Notes under the pieces: model-generated
Seen by the model: the letters and a program-made list of their open reading frames with translations, nothing else
Database searches by the model: none
Told to the model about the DNA's origin: nothing
Shown here: positions 50,459 through 59,484 of the stretch, piece by piece
Layout: every line of letters starts with the position of its first letter
Numbering within the stretch: position 1 is the first letter of the stretch
NCBI GenBank assembly: GCA_965284565.1
Contig: OZ260100.1
Location: 1,178,001 to 1,242,000 of the forward strand
Source: BRH-c54 sp965284565
Lineage (GTDB): Bacteria; Bacteroidota; Bacteroidia; Flavobacteriales_E; Vicingaceae
Direction of reading: 5' to 3'
Length of the DNA: 64,000 nucleotides
Translations under genes and position numbers: made by a program

Positions 50459-52657
50459 TTAATTCGCTACTTCCGACATAAATTTGATTCTAAGTAAACG
50501 CATTTCTTCTTCAGTAAATGCATTATCAAATTCATACAAAGCATCTTCTATACTATCAGATTCTGCTTCCATAAAGTATTCAAATACTTCCTCTTGGTCG
50601 GCTTCGTCAATTTCTTCATTAATATAATAATCAAGATTTACTTTTGTTCCCGATTGAACTATATGCTCAATTTCGGTGATAATATCAGCTAATTCTATTC
50701 CTTTGGCATTGGCAATATCATCTAAAGCAATTTTTCTATCTATACTTTGAATAACATATACTTTTAAACCAGATTTGTTTACCACAGATTTCACCACCAA
50801 ATCCATTGGTCTATCAATATCATTATCTTCAACATATTGAGATATTACTTCTAAAAATTCTTCACCATATTTTTCAGCTTTTCCTTGTCCAACACCGGTT
50901 ATATTGGTTAACTCTTCAATGGTAACCGGATATCGGGTTGCCATATCTTCTAAGGAAGGATCTTGAAAAATTACATAAGGTGGTAGCTTAAGTTCTTTTG
51001 CTAATGATTTTCTAACATCTTTAAGAATATTAAATAAGGCTTCATCGGCAGCTCCACTACTTTTTTGAGGAACAATTACATCTCCATCATCAACATCACT
51101 ATAATCATTTGGTTTTATTAAAGTAATAGAAGTAGGGTTTTTAATAAATGCTTTTCCTTCCTCACTTACTCTTAGTATTCCATAATTTTCAATTTCTTTT
51201 GTCAAAAGTCCTTCAATAGTACACTGACGAACAACTGCTTCCCAATATTTATCATCCTTATCAGTATCTTTTCCTGTACCAAATAATTGATGATTGTTAT
51301 GGTTAAAAGATTTTATTTCTGATGTAGCATTTCCTGCAACAAAATGAGCAATATATTTAGATTTAAAGTTTTCATTTAAGCCTAAAACTGCTTCTAGTAA
51401 AATCTTCACATCATCTTTTCCTTCAAATTTTTCTTTCGGGTTAGAACAATTGTCACACATTCCTTGGTCTTGACAATCGCTTTCATCGTATTTTTCACCA
51501 AAATAGTTCAGCAATTGTTTTCTTCTACACACCGCTGTTTCGGCATAAGAAACCATTTCGAAAATTAACTGCATACCAATTTCCATTTCAGCAACAGGCT
51601 TACCATGAAGGAATTTTTCTAATTTTTCAATGTCTTTGTAACTGTAGTAGGCAACACAAATACCTTCACCTCCATCTCTTCCTGCTCTACCTGTTTCTTG
51701 ATAATAACTTTCTAAACTTTTAGGGATATCATGATGAATTACATAACGCACATCTGGCTTATCAATCCCCATCCCAAAAGCAATAGTTGCTACAATTACA
51801 TCTGCTTCTTCCATCAAAAACATGTCTTGATGCCTCACTCTAGAATGAGAATCTAAACCAGCATGATAGGGCAATGCTTTAATACCATTTACTTGAAGTA
51901 ATTCGGCAATTTCTTCCACCTTTTTCCGACTTAAACAATATATAATTCCCGATTTTCCTTGATGCTGACGAACAAAACGTATAATCTCTTTCTTTACATC
52001 TTTTTTCGGACGAATTTCATAGTATAAGTTATCTCTATTAAAAGATGCTTTAAAAACTCTTGCCTCAGTCATTCCAAGGTTTTTCTGAATGTCTTCCTGA
52101 ACTTTTGGTGTAGCAGTAGCTGTAAGTGCAATAATTGGCACTCTGTCTATGGCTTCAATAATAGTTCTTAACCTTCGGTATTCCGGTCTAAAATCATGAC
52201 CCCACTCAGAAATACAGTGAGCCTCATCAATAGCAAAAAAGGAAATTTTAAAGCTTTTTAAAAATTCAATATTTTCCTCTTTAGTAAGTGATTCAGGAGC
52301 AACATATAGTAATTTAGTTATACCATCTTGTACATCCTTCTTTACTTGTTTAGCCTCAGTTTTATTAAGGGTAGAGTTGTAAAAATGAGCTATTCCATCT
52401 TTATCAGAAAAACCTCTTATGGCATCTACCTGGTTTTTCATAAGGGCAATTAGGGGGGAAACAATGATGGCTGTTCCTTCAGACATTAATGCAGGCAATT
52501 GGTAACAAAGTGATTTACCACCACCTGTAGGCATAATAACAAAAGAATCATTTCCATCTAAAAGATTTTGGATTATATCTTCTTGTTCTCCTTTAAACCC
52601 ATTAAATCCAAAAAATTTCTTCAAATAGTCCGTTAACGGAGCTTCAATAGTTTGCAT
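50459..52657 (-). CDS. recQ: ATP-dependent DNA helicase RecQ (long form with HRDC)
   Basis: 732 residues. Helicase motifs: VIMPTGGGKSLCYQLPA, FAIDEAHCISEWGHDFRP, ALTATATPKV, QETGRAGRDGGEG. The zinc part is CRRKQLLNYFGEKYDESDCQ with CDNC. An RQC winged helix (~420-510) and an HRDC domain (~540-620, PPYVIFQDPSLEDMATRYP) follow, then an acidic tail. Full-length classic RecQ. A second, shorter paralogue lies ~6.6 kb away at 41921. Confidence 0.95.
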   Translation of the reverse strand: MQTIEAPLTDYLKKFFGFNGFKGEQEDIIQNLLDGNDSFVIMPTGGGKSLCYQLPALMSEGTAIIVSPLIALMKNQVDAIRGFSDKDGIAHFYNSTLNKTEAKQVKKDVQDGITKLLYVAPESLTKEENIEFLKSFKISFFAIDEAHCISEWGHDFRPEYRRLRTIIEAIDRVPIIALTATATPKVQEDIQKNLGMTEARVFKASFNRDNLYYEIRPKKDVKKEIIRFVRQHQGKSGIIYCLSRKKVEEIAELLQVNGIKALPYHAGLDSHSRVRHQDMFLMEEADVIVATIAFGMGIDKPDVRYVIHHDIPKSLESYYQETGRAGRDGGEGICVAYYSYKDIEKLEKFLHGKPVAEMEIGMQLIFEMVSYAETAVCRRKQLLNYFGEKYDESDCQDQGMCDNCSNPKEKFEGKDDVKILLEAVLGLNENFKSKYIAHFVAGNATSEIKSFNHNNHQLFGTGKDTDKDDKYWEAVVRQCTIEGLLTKEIENYGILRVSEEGKAFIKNPTSITLIKPNDYSDVDDGDVIVPQKSSGAADEALFNILKDVRKSLAKELKLPPYVIFQDPSLEDMATRYPVTIEELTNITGVGQGKAEKYGEEFLEVISQYVEDNDIDRPMDLVVKSVVNKSGLKVYVIQSIDRKIALDDIANAKGIELADIITEIEHIVQSGTKVNLDYYINEEIDEADQEEVFEYFMEAESDSIEDALYEFDNAFTEEEMRLLRIKFMSEVAN

Positions 52658-52937
52658 TGGTTTTGTTTGTTTTATTTTCTTATTGAAAAATTGATTTTAT
52701 TAATATTTTCATTTTCTTAATGTTGACACTTAGATTTTTCTTGATAATGATTATTATGACCCTGAAAAACCTAGTGTCATTTGGTACTTTAAAAATACTA
52801 CTAATTTTTCAATTAAAACCAAATAAATAATATAAATTTTTTACCCTTATTTTTTGTTGTGAATAAATTTTATGGCTCTTACCGTAAAGCCAACTTATAA
52901 GTTTTTAATATTGCTTTAAATTAATTGAAGCTTTACT

Positions 52938-53444
52938 ATGATATTTGTATTTACTGGACCAGAATCAACAGGAAAGACTACTTTAGCCAATCATTTTTCA
53001 AAAATTGGTAATGCTTCATTAGTGGAAGAATATGCTCGAACTTTTTTAGAAGATCTCAAAAGAGCTTATACTTTAGCCGATGTCATTGAAATGGCAGCAA
53101 CACAACTAAAAATGGAGCAAGATGCCACAAAGCAAGGTGCTACTATACTTTTTTTGGATACCGACCTTATTACTTATGCTATTTGGCTAAAAGTGAAATA
53201 CAACACCACAATTGATTGGATAGATAACGCTATTTCTAATCAACCTAAGAAGCATTACTTTTTATGTGCTATTGATGTTCCTTGGGAGCCAGACCCATTT
53301 AGAGAAGCTCCTAATAAAAAAGACAGGGAAAAATTATTTACAATGTATTTGAATTTACTCGAAAAACATCAATTTTCATACACTATTTTATCTGGTAGCT
53401 TAGATGAAAGAATAGAAAAATGCAGAAAAATTATCAGCTTATAA
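52938..53444 (+). CDS. P-loop kinase/ATPase (AAA_28, NadR-like)
   Basis: 168 residues. Walker A is FTGPESTGKTTLANHF (residues ~5-20) and a Walker B-like strand is ILFLDTDLITYAIW. In Flavobacteriia I recall similar proteins next to PnuC/PnuT-like transporters and TPP-regulated receptors, where they may phosphorylate a vitamin. Here the TPP riboswitch and receptor follow directly, but no PnuC-type transporter is present. Thiamine as substrate is an inference. Confidence 0.8.
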   Translation: MIFVFTGPESTGKTTLANHFSKIGNASLVEEYARTFLEDLKRAYTLADVIEMAATQLKMEQDATKQGATILFLDTDLITYAIWLKVKYNTTIDWIDNAISNQPKKHYFLCAIDVPWEPDPFREAPNKKDREKLFTMYLNLLEKHQFSYTILSGSLDERIEKCRKIISL

Positions 53445-53506
53445 TCTAGTAACCAAGCTACAAAATAAAAAACATCAAATCCTCTTTCTAATTATAATTT
53501 TAATTC

Positions 53507-53514
53507 TACCTTTG
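53507..53514 (+). promoter_or_regulatory. Promoter -7 box before the TPP riboswitch (TACCTTTG)
   Basis: TACCTTTG matches TAnnTTTG and lies 10-15 bases before the riboswitch core, so the transcript would begin with the aptamer. A weak TTT-rich -33 region is present around 53485. Confidence 0.6.
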
Positions 53515-53519
53515 CCGCA

Positions 53520-53622
53520 TCTCATTGGGGTGCCTTACTTTTCAGGCTGAGATTATACCCATTTTTCTTGAGCAATTGAGAAAATAAACCTGATCCAGAT
53601 AATGCTGGCGTAGGTAGGATAG
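53520..53622 (+). ncRNA. TPP riboswitch (THI element)
   Basis: The conserved core is clear: GGGGTGCC (53527-53534), GGCTGAGATTATACCC (53545-53560), CCTGATCCAGATAATGC, and GCGTAGGTAGG at the end. These are the conserved strands of the TPP aptamer. It lies ~70 bases before the TonB receptor gene and would switch it off when thiamine pyrophosphate is plentiful. No terminator hairpin is obvious, so control may be at translation. Confidence 0.96.
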
Positions 53623-53690
53623 TAAAAATCAAATTAAGTTAAACAAATACGATTGTTTAGCCCCTTAACTTTCGTCAAAATTTATTTTTT

Positions 53691-56132
53691 ATGAAAAAAA
53701 TGATGTTTTTGGCGACTACAATGCTTGCAGCTGCAAGTAGTTTCGCACAATTTTCCATTTATGGAACAATTAAAGACTCCTCAGCAAATCCTGTTGTTGG
53801 AGCAACCGTTAAAATTGCTGATACCTATAAAGGTACTTTCTCCGACAATAATGGTTATTTTAAACTCAATAACTTAGACACTTCAACCTACGTTATTGAA
53901 ATTAGCTACATTGGTTATGAGACTAAAAAGCTAACTGTTGAAAACCTCACAGAAAATCGTGAGTATAAAATTACCTTAAAAGAAAGTCAGCAAAACTTAG
54001 ACGAGCTTATTGTTGCTGCCACTAGGGTAAAAGAAAATTCACCCATTGCTCACAGCAACATTTCTTATAGCGATATTGAAAAAAACAACTTAGGACAGGA
54101 CATTGCTTTTCTGTTGCAAAATACCACTTCTTTAGTTTCTACTAGTGATGCTGGAGCAGGAGTTGGTTATACTGGTTTTAGAATTAGAGGTTCCGATGGA
54201 ACAAGAATTAACGTAACTGTAAATGGTATTCCTATAAATGATGCAGAATCTCAAGGAACTTTTTGGGTAAATATGCCCGATTTTGCCTCAAGTACAGAAA
54301 ACATCCAAATTCAGCGTGGTGTGGGTGCTTCCACCAACGGATCAGGTGCTTTTGGAGCAACTGTAAATTTGCAAACGACCACCTTAAAAGAAAAAGCTTA
54401 TGGAGAAATAGCCACTTCTTATGGCTCTTTTAACACCCAAAAATACACTACTAAATTCGGAACGGGATTAATCAACAAACATTGGGCTTTTGATGGTAGA
54501 GCATCTTATATTAAATCTGACGGGTATATAGACAGAGCTACTTCCGACCTAAAAAGTTATTACTTGTCGGCAGGTTATTATGCAGATAAAACCTCTATTA
54601 AAATCATTCATTTTGCAGGAAAAGAAAAAACTTACCAATCTTGGTGGGGAACTCCTGAAAGCCGAATTACAGGCAATAAAGAAGATATGGAAACTCATGC
54701 TATGAATAATGGATTGGATTCTGCACAAACACATAACTTATTAAATTCAGGTAGAACGTACAACTATTACGAATATGATAATGAAACGGATAACTACCAA
54801 CAAGATCATTTTCAGTTATTATTTTCTCATCAGTTTTCATCTAAGCTAAGTGCTAATGCAGCTTTGCATTATACTTATGGTAGAGGTTATTATGAGCAAT
54901 TCAGAAAACAAGATGACTTTTCGGATTATGGCTTAGATCCTTTTATTGCTGGAACAGATACTATAACTGAAACAGATGTAATCAGAAGACGTTGGCTCGA
55001 CAACCATTTTTACGGTACAACTTATAGCTTAAATTATACTTCCTCCAAACTTTCACTAGTTTTAGGTGGCGGTTACAACAGTTATGATGGCGACCATTTT
55101 GGAGAGATTATTTGGATGGAATATGCTAAGAATACCAACATAAGAGATAGGTATTACGACAATAATGCACAAAAAGAAGATTTCAACTCTTTCTTAAAAG
55201 CGGATTACCTCATAGGGGAAAAATTAACCCTTTTTGGAGATTTACAGATTAGAACCATAGCTTATTCTACTAAAGGTATTGACAGCGATTTAAGAGAAAT
55301 ACATGTTGATACCAATTTTGTTTTCTTTAATCCAAAAGGGGGGTTAAATTTTCAGTTTAATGATAAGTTAAGAGCTTATGCATCTGTAAGTGTTGCCAAC
55401 CGTGAGCCTGTAAGAACCGATTTTATAGACAACCCTGCTGATGAGCAACCAAAACATGAAATGTTAGTAGATTATGAAGCAGGTATTGGACTTAAACTCA
55501 AAAAAATATGGTTAAATGCCAATTTCTACTACATGGATTACACCAATCAGTTAGTATTAACAGGAGAGTTAAACGATGTTGGCTCTTCCATAAGAACTAA
55601 TGTGGACAAAAGTTACAGGACAGGTATTGAAGTTGAAGGAACCTTCTTAATTAGTAAAAAAGTGGCGTTGAATGCAAACGCTACCTTCTCTCAGAATAAA
55701 ATTGAAAACTTTACGGAAGTATTATATGATTATACTACAGATTTTGATGTTATTGAAAACAATTACACCAATACTGACATTGCTTTTTCTCCAAATGTTA
55801 TTGCTGCAGCAAGCATTCATTATAGCCCTATAAAACAAATAAACCTTATGATTCAAACCAAATATGTAGGCAAGCAGTTTTTGGATAACACTTCAAACAA
55901 CAACAGAGCTATTGATGCTTACCAAACCGTAGATGCAAGAATCAGCTTTATTTTATTGCCAAAAAAGATGAGAGAACTTTCTTTCCATTTAATGGTGAAC
56001 AATATTTTCGATACCATGTATAGCAGCAATGGTTATACCTACAGCTATATTTACAATGACTTAATTACCGAAAACTTTTATTATCCACAAGCAGGAACAA
56101 ATTTCCTTGCCGGATTAGTCCTTAAATTTTAA
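53691..56132 (+). CDS. TonB-dependent receptor, probable thiamine uptake (TPP-riboswitch controlled)
   Basis: 813 residues. Signal peptide (1-19, ending SSFAQ), carboxypeptidase-like extension (~22-100), plug domain (~120-230, FRIRGSDGTRINVTVNGIPI) and a beta-barrel ending in an aromatic residue (LVLKF). The upstream TPP riboswitch indicates that it imports thiamine or a precursor across the outer membrane. This fits the receptors described for Bacteroidota THI regulons. A good terminator follows. Confidence 0.93.
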   Translation: MKKMMFLATTMLAAASSFAQFSIYGTIKDSSANPVVGATVKIADTYKGTFSDNNGYFKLNNLDTSTYVIEISYIGYETKKLTVENLTENREYKITLKESQQNLDELIVAATRVKENSPIAHSNISYSDIEKNNLGQDIAFLLQNTTSLVSTSDAGAGVGYTGFRIRGSDGTRINVTVNGIPINDAESQGTFWVNMPDFASSTENIQIQRGVGASTNGSGAFGATVNLQTTTLKEKAYGEIATSYGSFNTQKYTTKFGTGLINKHWAFDGRASYIKSDGYIDRATSDLKSYYLSAGYYADKTSIKIIHFAGKEKTYQSWWGTPESRITGNKEDMETHAMNNGLDSAQTHNLLNSGRTYNYYEYDNETDNYQQDHFQLLFSHQFSSKLSANAALHYTYGRGYYEQFRKQDDFSDYGLDPFIAGTDTITETDVIRRRWLDNHFYGTTYSLNYTSSKLSLVLGGGYNSYDGDHFGEIIWMEYAKNTNIRDRYYDNNAQKEDFNSFLKADYLIGEKLTLFGDLQIRTIAYSTKGIDSDLREIHVDTNFVFFNPKGGLNFQFNDKLRAYASVSVANREPVRTDFIDNPADEQPKHEMLVDYEAGIGLKLKKIWLNANFYYMDYTNQLVLTGELNDVGSSIRTNVDKSYRTGIEVEGTFLISKKVALNANATFSQNKIENFTEVLYDYTTDFDVIENNYTNTDIAFSPNVIAAASIHYSPIKQINLMIQTKYVGKQFLDNTSNNNRAIDAYQTVDARISFILLPKKMRELSFHLMVNNIFDTMYSSNGYTYSYIYNDLITENFYYPQAGTNFLAGLVLKF

Positions 56133-56153
56133 TTTCTAGTTAACTTTAATCTA

Positions 56154-56188
56154 CTTTCCTGAAGTTTAAAACTTCAGGAAAGTTTTTT
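56154..56188 (+). terminator. Intrinsic terminator after the thiamine receptor
   Basis: CTTTCCTGAAGT (56154-56165) pairs perfectly with ACTTCAGGAAAG (56171-56182) around a 5-base loop and is followed by six T residues. Confidence 0.9.
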
Positions 56189-56255
56189 GTTTTTCTTATG
56201 AAAAATTACCTCAAAAAAATCCCTAAAGTTTTTAGGATAGTATTACTTTTGGGGC

Positions 56256-57342
56256 ATGATAACACAAGAGCAATTAAAGAAATTAGCTGATCGCCTGGAA
56301 GCGTTAAGGGGGTATCTTTGACATACCTGGGAAAACAATACAATTAGAAGAAGAACAGCAAAAAACTGAAGATCCTAACTTTTGGGATAACCCTGACGAA
56401 GCCGAAAAGCAACTCAAGGTAGTTCGTAATATAAAAGTTTGGGTAGATGCTTTTAATGAGCTTAAAACCATGTTAGGCGATTTAGAGGTGCTTTATGAAT
56501 TCCATAAGGAAGGTGAAGCTACTGAAGAAGAAGTCGACAATCAATACAACCTTACACTAGAAAAATTTGAAGATGTAGAGTTTAAAAACATGCTTAGCTC
56601 TGATGAAGACAAGCTTAGTGCTGTGCTTCAAATTACTGCGGGTGCTGGTGGTACCGAAAGTTGCGACTGGGCTTCCATTCTGCTAAGGATGTATAAAATG
56701 TGGGCAGAAAAAAACAACTACAAACTTACCACACTCGATTACCAAGATGGAGATGTTGCCGGGATAAAAACCGTAACCATAGAAATTGAAGGCGATTACG
56801 CATTTGGTTACCTGAAAGGTGAAAATGGCGTACACCGTTTAGTGCGTGTAAGTCCATTTAATGCTCAGGGCAAACGTATGACTTCCTTTGTTTCTGTTTA
56901 TGTTTACCCTTTAGTTGATGACACCATTGATATTATTATCAATCCCGCAGATATTACTTGGGATTTTGCTCGTTCGGGAGGTGCTGGAGGACAAAATGTA
57001 AACAAAGTAGAAACAAAAGTGATCCTTAAACATCTTCCTTCAGGAATAATGATTACCAACTCAGAAACGCGTTCTCAATTAAAAAACAGAGAAAAAGCGA
57101 TGCAGTTGTTGAAATCTCAACTTTATGAGATTGAAATGCGAAAAAAACTGGAAGCGCGCTCTGAAATTGAAGATAGTAAAATGAAAATTGAGTGGGGAGC
57201 TCAAATAAGAAGTTATGTATTAGATGATAGAAGAGTTAAAGACCATAGAACCAATTTTACTGTTAACGACCCCGATAAAGTATTGTCTGGAGAATTAGAC
57301 GGTTTTCTAAAAGCTTATTTAATGATGTTTGGAAAAAATTAA
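56256..57342 (+). CDS. prfB: Peptide chain release factor 2 (programmed +1 frameshift)
   Basis: The gene begins at ATG 56256 and reads 21 codons (MITQEQLKKLADRLEALRGYL) to an in-frame TGA at 56319-56321. A +1 shift at CTT-TGA-C moves into the frame of 56320, continuing DIPGKTIQLEEE; the joined product is 362 residues. RF2 marks are the GGQ loop in RSGGAGGQNVNK. RF2 reads UGA and UAA, so poor termination at its own UGA raises its synthesis. An ORF search without the shift finds only the part from 56470. Confidence 0.95.
56307..56322 (+). promoter_or_regulatory. prfB programmed frameshift site
   Basis: The Shine-Dalgarno-like AGGGGGT (56307-56313) stands three bases before the slippery CTT-TGA-C (56316-56322). 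This matches the conserved bacterial RF2 autoregulatory element. It is striking that an SD-like sequence works here although starts in this genome rarely have one. Confidence 0.95.
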
Positions 57343-57350
57343 ATTTTTAA

Positions 57351-57692
57351 ATGATGAAAATATACCACAACCCTAGATGCAGTAAAAGCAGAGAAACTTT
57401 ACAAATTATTCAAGATAAAGGTGTTGATATTGAAATAATTGAATATTTGAAAGACATTCCATCAAAAACAGAATTGTTGGACGTACTCAAAAAGCTAAAG
57501 CTTAATGCTGAAGACATTATTCGTAAAACTGAAACAGACTACAAAGAAAATTTTAAAGGAAAAAAATTAACCAACGAACAATGGGTAGATGCTATGATAA
57601 AGTATCCTAAATTAATAGAAAGACCAATAGTGGTAAAAGGAAATAAAGCCGTTTTAGGACGACCACCTGAAAATGTAAAAGAATTGTTGTAA
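57351..57692 (+). CDS. arsC: ArsC-family arsenate reductase-like protein (glutaredoxin type)
   Basis: 113 residues. The start IYHNPRCSKSRETLQI has the catalytic Cys in the CxxS/R context, and the end LIERPIVVKGNKAVLGRPPE is typical of ArsC rather than Spx. It would reduce arsenate with thiol help, but no other ars gene is nearby, so a general thiol role is possible. It starts 9 bases after prfB. Confidence 0.85.
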   Translation: MMKIYHNPRCSKSRETLQIIQDKGVDIEIIEYLKDIPSKTELLDVLKKLKLNAEDIIRKTETDYKENFKGKKLTNEQWVDAMIKYPKLIERPIVVKGNKAVLGRPPENVKELL

Positions 57693-57698
57693 AAACAA

Positions 57699-57869
57699 TT
57701 ATGCTTTATCGTCTTCCATTCCAGCAAGCTCTCTAACAAACTTAGGAGCAAATTTGTTCAAGAAGTAAAGTTTTAAAGAACCCGGAACAACAACAGTGAA
57801 TAAAAACATTAATACCCACATGGCTAATAACAGAATAAAGAAAAAGAAAATCCAACCTAATGTTTGCAT
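57699..57869 (-). CDS. Small single-pass membrane protein (56 aa)
   Basis: A minus-strand frame of 56 codons starts ATG at 57869 and stops TAA at 57701. It encodes MQTLGWIFFFFILLLAMWV, a hydrophobic helix of ~25 residues, then a basic stretch (SLKLYFLNKFAPKFV) and an acidic end (MEDDKA). It converges with arsC and diverges from fumC, filling an otherwise empty gap. The composition is that of a real membrane protein. Family not recognised. Confidence 0.6.
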   Translation of the reverse strand: MQTLGWIFFFFILLLAMWVLMFLFTVVVPGSLKLYFLNKFAPKFVRELAGMEDDKA

Positions 57870-57954
57870 AACTTGATGTTTAATTTAATTTGTGCGTGTA
57901 AAAGTAAAAAAATAACCAATAATATCTCAAAATAATCATTAAAAAAATAAAAAA

Positions 57955-59352
57955 ATGGAATACAGAATAGAAAAAGACACCATGGGTGAAGTAAAAGTTC
58001 CTTCAGATAAATACTGGGGAGCTCAAACAGAACGTTCTAGAAATAACTTTAAAATTGGACCGACTGCTTCTATGCCTTTAGAAATTATTTATGGTTTTGC
58101 TTATCTAAAAAAGGCTGCTGCCCATGCTAATTGCGAGCTAGGCGTTTTAGCTCAAAAAAAAAGAGATTTAATAAGCCAAGTGTGTGATGAAATTCTTGCC
58201 GGAAAGCACGATGACCAATTTCCGTTGGTGATTTGGCAAACAGGTTCCGGTACGCAAAGTAATATGAATGTGAATGAAGTTGTTGCTAATAGAGCTCAAG
58301 AATTAGCAGGAGGAAAAATTGGCGAAGGAGAAAAAGCAATTCAACCTAATGATGATGTAAACAAATCTCAATCATCAAACGATACTTTTCCTACAGGAAT
58401 GCACATTGCTTGCTATAAAATGGTGGTAGAAAGGACCATTCCTGGAGTAGAAAAACTGAGAAATACGCTAAAAGAAAAATCGGAAGCTTTTAAAGATGTA
58501 GTAAAAATAGGTAGAACACACCTTATGGATGCTACTCCGCTTACTATCGGACAAGAGTTTTCGGGATATGTTTCTCAGTTAGACCACGGATTAAAAGCAC
58601 TAAAAAACACCTTAGCACATTTAGCAGAATTAGCTTTAGGTGGTACTGCTGTTGGTACCGGATTAAATACTCCTGCCGGTTATGATGTTTTGGTTGCTAA
58701 AAAAATTGCTGAATTTTCTGGCTTGCCTTTTATTACTGCCGAAAATAAATTTGAAGCATTAGCTGCACACGATGCTCTTGTTGAAACGCATGGAGCTTTA
58801 AAACAACTAGCTGTAGCGTTAAATAAAATTGCTAACGATATTAGAATGATGGCTTCAGGACCACGTTCTGGAATTGGCGAATTAATTATTCCTGCTAACG
58901 AACCAGGTTCTTCTATTATGCCAGGAAAAGTAAACCCAACACAATGTGAAGCGTTGACTATGGTTTGTGCTCAGGTAATGGGTAATGATGTAGCTATTAC
59001 CGTTGGCGGAACACAAGGACATTATGAACTAAACGTGTTTAAACCAATGATGGCTTACAACTTATTACAAAGTGCTGAATTAATTGGTGATGCTTGTGTA
59101 TCGTTTAATGAAAACTGTGCTGTTGGTATAGAACCGAATTACCCAGTAATTGAAAAATTATTAAACAACTCATTAATGTTGGTTACCGCTTTAAATACCA
59201 AAATTGGTTATTACAAAGCTGCCGAAATTGCCAATACAGCCCACCAAAACGGAACTACCTTAAAAGAAGAAGCCATCCGTTTAGGTTATGTAACTGCAGA
59301 ACAATATGACGAATGGGTAAAACCTGAAGACATGATTGGAAGCATGAAATAA
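57955..59352 (+). CDS. fumC: Class II fumarate hydratase
   Basis: 465 residues. The signature GSSIMPGKVNPTQCE is present, with TGSGTQSNMNVNEV and GRTHLMDATPLT. It hydrates fumarate to malate in the TCA cycle and needs no iron-sulfur cluster, so it resists oxidative stress. A strong terminator follows. Confidence 0.96.
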   Translation: MEYRIEKDTMGEVKVPSDKYWGAQTERSRNNFKIGPTASMPLEIIYGFAYLKKAAAHANCELGVLAQKKRDLISQVCDEILAGKHDDQFPLVIWQTGSGTQSNMNVNEVVANRAQELAGGKIGEGEKAIQPNDDVNKSQSSNDTFPTGMHIACYKMVVERTIPGVEKLRNTLKEKSEAFKDVVKIGRTHLMDATPLTIGQEFSGYVSQLDHGLKALKNTLAHLAELALGGTAVGTGLNTPAGYDVLVAKKIAEFSGLPFITAENKFEALAAHDALVETHGALKQLAVALNKIANDIRMMASGPRSGIGELIIPANEPGSSIMPGKVNPTQCEALTMVCAQVMGNDVAITVGGTQGHYELNVFKPMMAYNLLQSAELIGDACVSFNENCAVGIEPNYPVIEKLLNNSLMLVTALNTKIGYYKAAEIANTAHQNGTTLKEEAIRLGYVTAEQYDEWVKPEDMIGSMK

Positions 59353-59375
59353 ACCTCCCAACTGTTCAACAAAAT

Positions 59376-59407
59376 AAAAAATCCGCTGATTATCAGCGGA
59401 TTTTTTT
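59376..59407 (+). terminator. Intrinsic terminator after fumC
   Basis: ATCCGCTGAT (59381-59390) pairs with ATCAGCGGAT (59392-59401) around one base, flanked by A residues on the left and T residues on the right, so it can act in both directions. Confidence 0.9.
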
Positions 59408-59462
59408 ATGAAAGTGGGGTAGCGGTTTGTATACGGTGCATTTTAATGCGCTTTTATACATT

Positions 59463-59472
59463 GTTAGCAACA
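59463..59472. repeat. Inverted repeat, left flank of the PLD gene
   Basis: GTTAGCAACA is the exact reverse complement of TGTTGCTAAC at 61037-61046. The pair encloses the PLD lipoprotein gene with only 12 and 7 bases to spare. A GCATT-TT-AATGC hairpin lies just outside at 59438-59449. Confidence 0.5.
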
Positions 59473-59484
59473 GTTTTGTATAAA

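Noticed and set aside
52740..52825. 27-codon frame in the 280-base gap before the P-loop kinase gene
   Set aside because: No family resemblance, no spacing to a partner gene, and the composition is that of AT-rich non-coding DNA.
56244..56251. TACTTTTG as a prfB promoter box
   Set aside because: It lies only 4 bases before the ATG, which would give a leaderless mRNA; a chance match in AT-rich DNA is more likely.
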